A stretch of 64,000 nt of DNA from Lethocerus indicus (Eukaryota > Arthropoda > Insecta > Hemiptera > Belostomatidae): assembly GCA_019843655.1 (NCBI GenBank), contig JACDQD010000003.1, positions 34,274,224 to 34,338,223 of the forward strand. The letters run 5' to 3'. This document shows, one piece after another, positions 50,101 through 60,182 of this stretch; position 1 is the stretch's first letter; every line of letters begins with the position of its first letter. The translations under genes and the position numbers were made by a program. The notes below the pieces were generated by a model. It was not told the origin of the DNA, searched no databases, and saw only the letters and a list, made by a program, of their open reading frames with translations.

Positions 50101-52579
50101 AATTTTCTTCTTGCGGTAATGAAATTTTTTTTTTTCAATTAACAAGTTTTTTTATTACTCTAGAACTTTAACAATAATGATTTTCACGGAGAACAAAATA
50201 AGCAAACAAATTTAATATTCGTGTGTATAATTCTAAGAAAATGAATTAACAGTTGAATCTGTAGATAGTTTGCAGCATGTGCTGTAATTTTAATTTTACG
50301 GCTATTCTGTTTTCCCATTTTTTTCCTAAATTAACCTTATATAATATTAGGGGTACCCGAAAGTAATCAACATTTTTTGACTTTGGAATTAATTTTATTT
50401 CGCTATAAAAGAAACTTTAATTATTAATCTACTGTATATTCACCGATATTGTCAACAACTCTCTGCCACTCCTCTCTTTTCCCCTCTTGAAGAACTCCTC
50501 GAGACCAGAATTTTATCAAATTGTTGATTACTTTTGGGTACACCTAATATAAAGTCACATCAGTGAGGATCGTACAAAAAAGGGTGTGAAAGGTGAATGA
50601 CATTCCTGTTCGACGATTTAAACTGTAAAATAAAGATTGTATATATACACCAATTTTGTATTGCACGACCACTAAAGTATTGCATAGTGTAATTTATTAT
50701 CTGTTTATCTTATATACATCTAAATTTATATTGTTTCAGTTATATTGTATTTACATTGTTTCAGATAACAGATTCTGTGTAGACTGTATACATTGTACTT
50801 GCGCATGTGCGCAACTTTTTTTAAATCTTTCCGAAACTGAAGCCTATATAAATAATTATGTTAAGTGATATTATTAGATGTACGTACGGAATATAAATTT
50901 AAACTTACGTGCGGTTTGCTTCGGTTGACATCGTTCTGTGATCCAGTTCACGACGTCTCGACGTGAAGTCACTGTAATTTTTCAATTAGGGGCAAATAGT
51001 GAAATAAGGAAGGGTAAGTAATTACAGTTGAATAAGTAGGATGCCGTAGGTGGAGTTTATGGATGATAGTGATTACTTGCGTAATGCCGCTGATAGTCGC
51101 ATGAGTCCCGGGCTCGGACTGGCCTAGATAAGCGAATTTACGATATGGCTCTTGTCAGAGATTCAACTGTGGGGGCGTGCGGCAAATTATTCTGCTGTCG
51201 TTAAGCTGAAAATTTATTGACTATCTTGAAGTTCTCTCGAATATTATTCAATATTCAAGTCTATTGATTGCTCCTATCGTTTAATTCTGGACCTATTTTT
51301 ACAGTTAGTTCAGACTGTGTGGAAATACTGTTGAACGCTAATTCATAAATAGTATAATAAGATAATCGCCAGTTTTATATAGGATATTTAAAAAGTGTCG
51401 CAGTTATAAATGAACAGAGGATCACAACTATTACTTAAAAAAGTTTATTAATTTACGACTGTATTTTGATATTGTACCGGACATATGGAATCCAGTTGAG
51501 CCCTCTAAGGCCTACAGAATTTAATCCTAGCAATAAAATCATTCACGCCCCGTCTTCTTAATTTGCTTAAAAGTATTCACAAACAAACTGAAGGTGTTTA
51601 TAATAAATGCTTGTAATTTCTATGCGCTGCTGTGTGCGCGCATGTGTGTCTGCACGAGCGTGCATGTGTCATTCTTTAGATGAAATATCCTTCCTCTGGG
51701 GCCCACTCGAGTGGTTTCCAGACAGAGGGAACAGAGGGAAAATGCCGGTATCTTATACCGGAAGCCAGTCAGTGAACATGTACTGTTTTCTACAACATTT
51801 TTTTTCTCTTTATTGTTACAACTGTAAAATGGTACAACAAGTAACATTGATACGAGAGAAACCCACTGGTTTCCCCCCCTTTTTTTTATTACTTTTTTAA
51901 TTTTTAACTTTTTTTTAAATTTTTATTTATTTAAACATTTAGGTTGCGCGGCCACTTTCTTTTCAGGCGTCTGTAAGGAATGTTTGGGATGTCGGGATAT
52001 CCACAACATAACACTTACTTTATCCTTATAGGCATTTTTAATATTTTTCAGGTGGCCATGGTCGAAGTGCAGTTGAACGAACATTCCAAAATGCCGAAGG
52101 GCATGTTGATCGCGTTCGCTGTGTGTACGACGCTGTTGGTCGCTGTCCACATGCTGGCGCTGATGATCAGCACGTGCATACTTCCGAACATCGACGCCGT
52201 CTGCAACCTGCACAGCATCAATCTGGTGCACGAATCGCCGCACGAACGCCTCCACTGGTACATAGAGACCGCGTGGGCGTTCTCCACGCTGCTCGGTCTG
52301 ATGCTCTTCCTCTGCGAAATTGCTATACTCTGCTGGGTGAAATTCTACGATTTTTCGACGTACGCCGCCTGGTCGGCGTGCATAATACTGGTACCGGTCT
52401 TCATCGTGTTCGTCGCTTTCGCTATACACTTCTACCGGTCGTTGGTGTCGCACAAGTACGAGGTGACGGTCGAGGGGATACGCGAATTGGAGCTGTTGAA
52501 GGAGCAGATCGAAGCCAACGATCCGGAAGGCAGGGGAAACGGCCTGCCTATGGGCTACAGTGTCACACACGTCGTTTAA
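47114..52579 (+). CDS. Orai: Calcium release-activated calcium channel Orai (long form)
   Basis: Pore subunit of the store-operated calcium channel of the plasma membrane, opened by STIM. Model: 47114-47144, 47486-47536, 47715-47869, 49540-49665, 52052-52579; all in phase, 296 aa plus stop. The last two exons are near-identical to fly Orai. They hold [22 protein letters not shown]1 with VAMVEVQ, whose Glu (residue 126) is the selectivity-filter residue, TM2 ([20 protein letters not shown]), [20 protein letters not shown] into TM3, TM4 ([20 protein letters not shown]), and a C-terminal helix [12 protein letters not shown] that binds STIM. The first three exons encode a Ser/Ala-rich N-terminal extension that I do not recognise; they are assigned by splice phase and position, so that part is tentative (about 0.55). 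The donor after 47869 (GTATTG) is weak. Intron 3 contains a hairpin remnant and an alternative first exon. Confidence 0.9.
47935..48113. mobile_element. Hairpin element copy F11, strongly deleted (Orai intron 3)
   Basis: TTTTTCGGCCGCTAGCCGTC and TTCAATAGCGATG on the left; GTCGCTACTGAAGATGACAAG and CCCTCGCAGGACAGGTATTC on the right. Confidence 0.65.
49353..49397 (+). CDS. Orai: Alternative first coding exon of Orai (short form)
   Basis: An ATG opens [15 protein letters not shown] and ends at a GTATGT donor in phase 0, the phase needed by the 49540 exon. This would give a 232-aa Orai in which the filter Glu is residue 62. Mammalian Orai1 and fly Orai also have forms that differ at the N-terminus. 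A further start at the Met of 49543 is possible within the shared exon. Confidence 0.6.
50348..50662. mobile_element. Composite repeat with mariner-type MITE copy M8 (Orai intron 4)
   Basis: A whole MITE (GGGGTACCCGAAAGTAATCA to ATTACTTTTGGGTACACC, to about 50550) is followed by about 110 bp containing GTACAAAAAAGGGTGTGAAA and TCGACGATTTAAACTGTAAA. The entire block is the reverse complement of about 29930-30235 in the Chk2 intron. Confidence 0.8.
51690..51775 (+). repeat. Dispersed repeat with a CTTATACCGGAAGCCAG end
   Basis: GGGGCCCACTCGAGTGGTTT and ACCGGAAGCCAGTCAGTGAA match segments near 3990-4100 and 53040-53145. It lies in Orai intron 4. Confidence 0.5.
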
Positions 52580-52869
52580 TCATACTTTTTCTTTACCTTG
52601 TACTTCACTTACGTTAGGATCTGACCTAGAGGACGTTCGGAGTAATTGACAGATTAACTCCTCAACAGTTTTGCCATCGGGCATCCGATTTTTCTATACC
52701 GATCCAATGATTTGCCCGTCTTTTCATAGTAGTCATGTAAAGATTGGATTGAAGAAAAGAAACTGTTGAGGGATTAAAAAGAAATGCATAGCGGTAGTTT
52801 TTGTGCCAAACATTTGCGGTTTGCAACAGATGATTCGTTTATTAATGAGCAAAGACCAGAACTTGATTT

Positions 52870-53150
52870 ATCATTAACTAGGGAAGAACCTCGGTTCTTC
52901 ACGCTGTTCCAGGATGTGTCCTTCAGTGCGGCCTCTCCGTTGGGAGGGTTTTCACACTTTATTTCTGGGGCCCTTTTGGTTGAGATGTGAGGTTAGTCAA
53001 ATACAGCCGAGAGGGTCCCAGAAGGGAAAAGGTAAAAACCCATCCCTACCGAACCCATTCGGGTAGTTTCCGAACAGCAGGCGGTCCACAACGCCCTACC
53101 AACCTACGTTCTTACCTACGATCTTACCGGAAACCAGTTAGTGAGAAATT
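52870..53150 (+). repeat. Dispersed repeat with a CTTACCGGAAACCAGTTAGTGAG end
   Basis: Longest copy of the family seen at 3870-4110 and 51690-51775. It is GC-richer than its surroundings and ends ATCTTACCGGAAACCAGTTA. Confidence 0.5.
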
Positions 53151-54876
53151 ATTTTGTAAACATCTGAAATATAATACCTAACGATAAATGACAAATTGGA
53201 GGTCAATATTTAAAAGAGGTTCGTGTAATATATTGTTTGAATTTTGTTTTCTTTTAAGTAATAAAAAAAGTTTATTTTTCTATTTCCGACTGCACATTAT
53301 AGACGATACTAATATTTAAAATTAGTTAAATTGGACGTATCTGAAGTTTAAAACTGTGTCAAACATTTGATTTCTAATTACTGTTTCGGAATAACAAGAA
53401 GTAAATTATCGACTTTAGATCTGTTTTCGTGAATTCAGATATTCGAACGGAATTTATTTAGCGCTATTATGTTTTTTTTTATGGATGGGTAAAGTGGATA
53501 ATTTTTTTTTTTTATAATTTTTGTTAGTAATAATTAAAAGAAATTTGCGCGATATAAAAGCGAATATGATAATCTCGCGCAAATGTGCAGTTCGTGCACT
53601 CTTTATTGATCTGATGCACAAATGTAGGATACAGGGGTGACGGCGGGGGGTGGATTCGAAATGAAATAGTTCATAATAGACGAAAGGTGAAGCGGTTACT
53701 GAGGTAACTGATAGAACAGAGCTCAATAAGAATTGTATCTTCGTAAACTATATATATCGGTTTTTCATTTTATGCTTTGTCTGGCAGATTGGGAATGAGT
53801 TTATGCAATATTCAATTTTACAATTGAATATGACCTACGGGTTGACTGCTTTTAAAGTATTTAATTTTTGTGAACGAAAAGATCGCGCGCGATGTTTGCA
53901 TCGGTGAATCTTTTTTTTTTCGTCCGCAGCATATTAAATTCATAATTTTCTCTCTTACAAATAATTATTACGGGTTCGGGCAATCAAAAACGGTAATTTG
54001 GTATCGTTTTTCCCAGCTCGAATTACTTCATAATCTTCAGAGTTCATCTTCAGAAAGAACAGAGTGCGTAAACTCTCCGGAAAAGAAAAAAATCGCGATC
54101 TGTTGTATAATTTCTTTACCTGAATTTGTGATATAATGCTCGTCTTCCAAAAATGAATTTTGTACGCAATTGTTTATATTTTTTTTAACGGAGTGTTACA
54201 ACACTAACTTTGGATGATGCAATGTAAAAATAATTAATTACCATCAAAGCGTTTTGTAATTGTTGGTGACATAGATTTTTCTTCGGCACAAATTAATGGC
54301 TAAATATTCTTATTGTTATACTAAGTAGAGTATATTAAGTTTTAAATTCTAATTCAATGTGGAATATAGGCAGGTGCAAATTCAACTTGTCTCAGAATGT
54401 ATTACATCGCCACATTAACAATATAACATTATTATTTAGCAACAATTTAAATATCATTTTATATTGTAAAGCGCACTAAATTTAACCCTAATTTGTTTAT
54501 GGTTCTATATATATTTTTAGAATTTTGTATATATTTATTTTAATTACTGTTATAATTTTTCTGGGAATGATATTTTAAACAATTGTTTTAGCCGCAATAA
54601 CATCCAGTTTATATTTATAAACGTATGAAAAGTTCACTCGCTTTGGCATTAATAATGAAATAGTTTATCTCCATTAACTTAATTAATTTTATCGGATTGT
54701 TGTAGTTAACTGAAATTTGAATATGTTAAAATAGTGATGCGCAAGTTCCTTATTATTATTATTATTTCGATTGGAGCTTGTTAATTAAGAAGACATATTA
54801 TTTTGATTTCTGTTTTTAGAGATATAATTAACTTTCCATTCTATGAATTGTGATACAAAAAGGACGATTCACTGTT

Positions 54877-54881
<5 letters not shown>

Positions 54882-54914
<33 letters not shown>
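54882..54914. repeat. (TA)n microsatellite
   Basis: TA dinucleotide run. Confidence 0.9.
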
Positions 54915-54916
<2 letters not shown>

Positions 54917-55263
54917 CTTTTACACAGAGCAATTTTCGAGGTCTTTATTCTGTGATATATATACTACATAGGCTAGTGGCTTTCAAAGGCTAAATAACAA
55001 TTCATCATTTCTTTAATATCGTTTTAATATTTTATAGACGTTTTATAGTAGGGCTAGAGTCGGTAATAAATGGCTGTGCGTATGAAATATTCTAACATTA
55101 TACATTTAACAATAAGTGATTTGCAAATTTTTTCCTTTTAAAATGAAATTTTGAAAGACACAGAATGACGAACATTTTATATTTTATTAACTTGTAACAG
55201 AATCTGTAACGAAAGACGAAGTAAATTATTTTCCAATGGCTGATTTTCTGTATACGCCGTCTA

Positions 55264-55368
55264 TCATTCGTTTTCCCTTTTCAGAATATCGTTGTATTTT
55301 TCGTTCAAGAAGCTCAGCTGTTTCAACTCTTCTTCGGCGTAAACCGTTTCAAAATCCTTCAACTCGAT
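55264..55368 (-). CDS. C-terminal coding exon of an unidentified gene
   Basis: Thirty-four codons and a TGA on the complement, preceded by a good acceptor (TTGCAATTTTCCAG at 55369 onward). The residues IELKDFETVYAEEELKQLSF, then LNEKYNDILKRENE, are highly charged with heptad-like leucines, so probably a coiled-coil tail. Codon use resembles the real exons. I cannot name the family. The upstream exons would lie to the right, in the repeat-dense region; the coding-like - strand patches near 57.4 and 62 kb are candidates, but none is joined with confidence. Confidence 0.55.
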   Translation of the reverse strand: MELKDFETVYAEEELKQLSFLNEKYNDILKRENE

Positions 55369-55477
55369 CTGGAAAATTGCAACACCGCTGATGAATAATG
55401 TTACGTCGAACGATCGGCAAAATTGAAATTTATCAAATGTGAAAAAATGCATTAAATTCGTGGAAATTGCGCGACAG

Positions 55478-55905
55478 TATTCTCAGCAAGATAATTTGGC
55501 ACAGGGTCGATATACGTGTATAGCTAACACACGCAGGAGCTGAGGTAAAATTATCTATTAAATAATTAAAAATAAAATTCCAATATATTTGTACGTAGGT
55601 TATACGCTCGATTTTTAACCGAGCTAATTCTCAAACTGTTTTTTTCACTGTTAATTTTTCACCGGTGTAAGCTGGACTTTACAGGATCATCTCGGATAAA
55701 TCAGTTGTTATTCTCAGCAAGATAATTTGACACGTGGTCGATATACATGTACGGCTAACGAACAGGAGCTGAGGTAAAATTATTTATTAAATAATTAAAA
55801 ATAAAATTCGAATATATTTGTGTGTAGGTCGAATTTAACCGAGCTCATTCTCAAACTGTTTTTTCACTGTTAATTTTTCACCGGTGTAAGCTGGACTTTA
55901 CAGTA
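55478..55905. repeat. Tandem duplication of about 230 bp
   Basis: TTCTCAGCAAGATAATTTG begins both 55478-55682 and 55711-55905. Both contain CAGGAGCTGAGGTAAAATTA and end CACCGGTGTAAGCTGGACTT. The copies differ by small indels and substitutions. Confidence 0.85.
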
Positions 55906-56129
55906 TCAACTTTGGATATTTAAATTTAAGTAATTAAAGTATTTGTTTAGAAATAATTTTTTAATAATCCATATTAATATTCCAATAAACTGGCGGTCAC
56001 ATCCGGTGAAATATATTGTTATTACCTGAAATTTGAAATATATTTTAAGTTTATGAGCAATTTAAATAGCATCCTAAATAGATCGTTAAATGAAATAATT
56101 ATTATTGTACAGTAGATTTCTCTGTAGTG

Positions 56130-56290
56130 CACTAATCCCCCACAAATGGGACTCGATTTAAAAACAAAATATTTGACAAAACTGGTTTTTAAAAACGTAT
56201 TTGGAGGTACTATTTGTGATAATAATGCATCGTAATGAGTAAATTTTATGCAAAATTTTCGGAAAAAAAATTTGTTACTTAACGGGTTAA
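56130..56290. mobile_element. TTAA-type MITE, 3' part
   Basis: CACTAATCCCCCACAAATGG to TGTTACTTAACGGGTTAA. The left terminus is missing. The same 45-bp flank that follows the complete copy (TTTTTGGGGAAGAACCTGCC) follows here. Confidence 0.7.
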
Positions 56291-56362
56291 TTAATATTTT
56301 TTATAGCCAAATTTTTGGGGAAGAACCTGCCAAATTGAGACCCAACTAAAAGAATAAATAGG

Positions 56363-56695
56363 CCGTAGGTTTGTTGTGTTGACGTCTCCTCTCGCCGGTC
56401 TGCTCTTTTGCTGGACCGGTTTCGGCCGCCCGCCATCTTCAGTAGCGGCGGACTTTGGGTCTCATCTGTCGGCACTTTGGATGTTTTTCGGGCGTCCCCA
56501 CTGTGTCACTGTGTCACTTGTACCGTGCTATACACTTGTGTACACAGTGCCGACAGTGACTACCGACACACAGCGCTACTACTGAAGATGGCGAGCGGCC
56601 GAAACCGGTCCAGCGGCAGGAGACGGAGAGAAACACACGAAATCTACTGCAGTCACGGACCCCTCGCAGGCGGCAAAACGGGTACTTTAAACTAA
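56363..56695. mobile_element. Hairpin element copy F12
   Basis: CCGTAGGTTTGTTGTGTTGA, GCTCTTTTGCTGGACCGG and CATCTTCAGTAGCGGCGG on the left; CAGCGCTACTACTGAAGATG, ACCGGTCCAGCGGCAGGAG and CCCCTCGCAGGCGGCAAAAC on the right. Confidence 0.85.
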
Positions 56696-57339
56696 TTACT
56701 ATTGTGTTTTCTCTGTTCTCCCTTAATAGGCCAACTACGTCGCCGGCTGTTCCGCGTTCAGTCGCGCGGCAGTTGGAAATCAGAAGAGAGTTTTTCCGAG
56801 TTATTCGTATTAATATTAAACGCAGCACTTGTTGTGTGCTCTTTGTGCCGTCTCGGATAAGATAATATCGACGTAATAATATCGCCAACTGGAAAGGGAA
56901 CTTGGACTAAGCGATTAAAAATCAGAAAACAGTTTTCTGAAATAGACCGGTCGGTAGACTGTAGACCTTGTCCCGCTTATTTTAAATATAACTTTGGGCA
57001 TTGTCTGGGCATTCGTCTAGCCTTGGATTAAAAATTGTTTCTATTTGGACGGGAGAAAATAGAAAAAAAAAATTACGAGAGAAAATAAAAATTTTTTTTC
57101 GTCAAAACAGTGTTGCCAATCTCTGAAAATCGAATCGGAAAATTGCGGCCGCCGCTATTGTATTCTTCTCGTATATATTTATTGAGTTTTCTATTTAAAA
57201 ATTTCAGCCAGCCCAAAAAACGAGCCACCGGGGAAATATTCATCTCTGTATCTGCTAATTGTTTGCCGGAAATTCAGGTCCAGAAATTAAACCAGACGCC
57301 GAGGGACTAACTAACCGAGTAACGGGATATCCGACTGGG

Positions 57340-57500
57340 GAGAGATTCGATAAAATGGAATCCGTCCCAGACTATCACTATTGGAATGCGCCCGTTGCGT
57401 AAACCCGACAACAACGCCCATCAATTTTTCACCCAGAAGTTTTATCGTCGACCCGACGTGGAAAACACTCGACGCCTCCGGAGTGTAAGTGTTCGCTTCG
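57340..57500. other. Coding-like patch, strand uncertain
   Basis: On the - strand the frame reads EASSVFHVGSTIKLLGEKL, then MGVVVG, which looks like a structured helix, but I see no good - strand donor. On the + strand an acceptor (TTTTTCACCCAG) and a strong donor (GTAAGT at 57484) bracket a short open segment. Neither reading is identified. Confidence 0.25.
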
Positions 57501-57555
57501 TCTGCCCCAATCACGTCCCCCCGGTAAATCCTTTTTTATCCTATTTTCCGTAGTT

Positions 57556-57925
57556 TAATATAACCGTTCTGCGGTCTGCGAGCGGTCGGAATACCGTAGG
57601 TCTGTAGGCGTTTCTGTCTCCTCTCGCCGGTTTTGTCTTTCGCTAGACCGGTCGATCGATCGGCCGCCGCTCGCCGTCTTCAGTAGCGCCGTGGTGTCAG
57701 TCACACTGTCGGCACTCTGGGGATGTTTTTCGGACGTCCTCACTGTGCCCACTGTGTCACTTGTACTCTGCGGTATTGTACTGACAGTGACACAGTGCCC
57801 CAGGAAAAACATCCAAAGTGGACTAAAACCGCTACTGAAGATGGCGAGCGGCCGAAACCGGTCTAGCGAAAGACCGAACCGGCAGCGAGACAGGAGACAG
57901 AAACACCACGAACCCTACGGTACTC
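57556..57925. mobile_element. Hairpin element copy F13, near full length
   Basis: ATATAACCGTTCTGCGGTCTG and GTCGGAATACCGTAGG at the start, complete arms with GGTCTTTCGCTAGACCGG, and ATGGCGAGCGGCCGAAACCG to ACGAACCCTACGGTACTCC at the end. It is followed by TTTAAAAGTATTTTATTTAG, which also follows F20. Confidence 0.85.
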
Positions 57926-58011
57926 CTTTAAAAGTATTTTATTTAGTATTTTAATTGAAAAAATAAGAATATACAAAAACGCGGTGAGCGCTCGACGCAC
58001 AGTGCAATACG

Positions 58012-58201
58012 CACCGTAGGTTTGTGGTGTTTCTGTCTCCTCTCGCCGGTTTGATCTTTGCCAGAGACCGGTTTCGGCCGCTCGCCGTCTTCAGTAGCGC
58101 TGTGGTGTCAGTCACTGTCGGCACTTTAGTTTCGGGCATCTCACTGCCCACTGTGTCACTGTTAGTAGTACAACACCGCAGTGAGGATGCCGAAAACAAG
58201 C
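58012..58201. mobile_element. Hairpin element copy F14, left arm and apex only
   Basis: CACCGTAGGTTTGTGGTGTTT to GCAGTGAGGATGCCGAAAAC. The right outer arm is absent. Confidence 0.75.
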
Positions 58202-58248
58202 ACTTTAAAAGTATTTAGTATTTGTAATTGAAAAATAAGAATATACGC

Positions 58249-58569
58249 ACCGTAGGTTTCTGTCTCCTCTCGCCGGTTTGGTCTTTTGCCAGAGACCGGG
58301 GGGTTTCGGCCGCTCGCCGTCTTCAGTAGCGCTGTGGTGTCAGTCACTGTCGGCACTCTGGGGATGTTTTTTTTCCCCGGGGGGGTCATCTCACTGCCCA
58401 CTGTGTCACTTGTACTGACTGTTATACTCGTGTACAACTGGTCCATCCAAAGTGCCGGTGTGTGACTGACACGCAGCGCTACTGAAGACGGCGAACGGCA
58501 GCCGAAAGTCGGTCTAGCGAAAAAGGCCGAACCGGCAGCGAGACATGAGACGGAAGATACACCGCAAAC
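58249..58569. mobile_element. Hairpin element copy F15
   Basis: CCGTAGGTTTCTGTCTCCTC, arms with GGTCTTTTGCCAGAGACCGG and GCGCTACTGAAGACGGCGAA, and CACCGCAAACG at the end. Confidence 0.8.
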
Positions 58570-58740
58570 GCTCGCCGTCTTCAGTAGCGCTGTGGTGTCA
58601 GTCACTGTCGCCACTTTGGACGTTTTTCCTGGGGCATCCTCAGTGCACTGTGTCACTTGTACTGTGGTGTTTTTGGTCCATTTTTGGTCTATGTCAAGAC
58701 CGGACCGTCAGCCAGGACTGACAGAAACACAACACAAACC
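58570..58740. mobile_element. Hairpin element copy F16, deleted
   Basis: Continues directly from F15 with CTCGCCGTCTTCAGTAGCGC and CACTTTGGACGTTTTTCCTG, then a short end with GACTGACAGAAACACAACAC. Confidence 0.7.
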
Positions 58741-58889
58741 CATCTATTTTTATAAAATTTTTTTTCGTTATCCCATCCAGCGACGGGTATATGCGTACGA
58801 GGTACGCAACCTTCGACGTTGTGAAACGCTTTCGAATATCGAAGTTTAATACGATTGATGATTGATGTTCCGTCAAATGGAAATTTCCG

Positions 58890-59055
58890 GTACAGTACAT
58901 TGTGGAACACAGTGAGTGGGCAGTGAGGATGCGCCAACACGGTGACTGCTGACACGCGGCGCTACTGAAGATGGCGAGCGGCCGAACCCCCCCCGGTCTC
59001 TGGCAAAAGAGCGAACCGGCGAGAGGAGACAGAAACATCACGAAACTACGGAAAT
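58890..59055. mobile_element. Hairpin element copy F17, right half
   Basis: AGTGGGCAGTGAGGATGCGC, GCGCTACTGAAGATGGCGAG, then GAGAGGAGACAGAAACATCA and CGAAACTACGG. Confidence 0.75.
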
Positions 59056-59539
59056 TTCTGGGTCGGAGGAATTTGTAACGGGCGTTTTTTTATTTTAATT
59101 ACACTCGATCGATGCCCGGGCAATCGTTTCTGCACGCCATCGTAAATAATATTAGCCCCCCCCCCCCAACTTAGGACACGAAACGGGGGGGGTTGAAAAA
59201 AAGAAAAAACTGGCGAACGATGATGATCATTGTGGACTTTTTGTTCCGATACTGTCTAGAAAATACTGAACCGAGTGTTTTAAGGAAGGGTTGAATGTTT
59301 CTGTTGTTGAAAGTTATAGAGCCCCACACCACAGCTCGCGTATTAGGTTTCCAAATACATAATACATAAAATATATTATCGACGAGTCTCAATAGTCTTG
59401 TTTTTCGTCTTGTCCAGTCCCCAGCGGACTCGAATTTCAAGGCAAAAAGTTGGGAGCGTTTCGGGGAAAAAATTGGAGGACTAGTAGCTTGGTAAAAGTA
59501 AAATATCCACTTTATTGGATAAGCGATTTGTGTTGTAAT

Positions 59540-59868
59540 ATCGTAGGTTTCGTGGCGTTTCTCCTGTCTCCTGCTGTCTCGCTGCCGGTTCGGTCTCTTT
59601 CGCTAGACCGGTTGATCGGCCGTTCGCCGTCTTCAGTAGCGCTTCAGTGTCAGTCACACAGTCGCCACTTTTACGGATGGACCAATTGTACACAACAGTA
59701 GTATAACAGAGAGTAGAAGTGACACAGCGGGCAGTGAGGACGCCCAACAGAGTGCCGACAGTGACTGACACTGAAGCGCTACTGAAGACGGCGAACGGCC
59801 GATCAACCGGTCTAGCAAAAGATCAAACCGGCAGCGAGACAGGAGACAGAAACACCACGAATCTACGA
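59540..59868. mobile_element. Hairpin element copy F18, both arms
   Basis: ATCGTAGGTTTCGTGGCGTTT, GGTCTCTTTCGCTAGACCGG and CCGTCTTCAGTAGCGCTTCA, then TGAAGCGCTACTGAAGACGG, ACCGGTCTAGCAAAAGATC and AACACCACGAATCTACG. Among the more symmetrical copies. Confidence 0.85.
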
Positions 59869-59946
59869 GATTTTTTTTTTCTCATTAATATTAATCGCGT
59901 CGTTCAATCGCACTCAATGGCACTTTAACACAATATAACAAGACAC

Positions 59947-59947
<1 letters not shown>

Positions 59948-60005
<58 letters not shown>
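59948..60005. repeat. (TA)n microsatellite, about 58 bp
   Basis: Long uninterrupted TA run, immediately left of hairpin copy F19. Confidence 0.95.
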
Positions 60006-60006
<1 letters not shown>

Positions 60007-60024
60007 GACAAACAGACAAACGCA

Positions 60025-60182
60025 AAGTACAAGTGACACAGTGCAGTGAGGATGCCCCTGAAAAACATCCAAAGTGCCGAAAGTGACTGACACAGCGCTA
60101 CTGAAGATGGCGAACGGCCGATCAACCGGTCTGGCGAAAGACCGAACCAGCGAGAGGAGACAGAAACATCACGAACCTACAA
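60025..60182. mobile_element. Hairpin element copy F19, right half
   Basis: GTACAAGTGACACAGTGCAG, AGGATGCCCCTGAAAAACAT, GCGCTACTGAAGATGGCGAA, ACCGGTCTGGCGAAAGACCG and AACATCACGAACCTAC. Confidence 0.8.

Larger units (their letters stand above)
52580..55263. other. Orai 3' UTR and intergenic region
   Basis: No coding exon seen. It contains a dispersed repeat (about 52870-53150), AT-rich unique sequence and a (TA)n tract at about 54882-54914. An imperfect 21-bp inverted pair (AACTCCTCAACAGTTTTGCC near 52655 and AACTGTTGAGGGATT near 52760) lies just after the Orai stop. Confidence 0.6.

Noticed and set aside
51923..52617. Long ORFs of 215 and 164 aa overlapping the last Orai exon
   Set aside because: They are frame shadows of the GC-rich Orai exon, with composition typical of antisense or shifted frames.
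59171..59440. - strand 89-aa ORF between hairpin copies
   Set aside because: It has no splice context or recognisable motif. It may be a transposon remnant, but I cannot support it.
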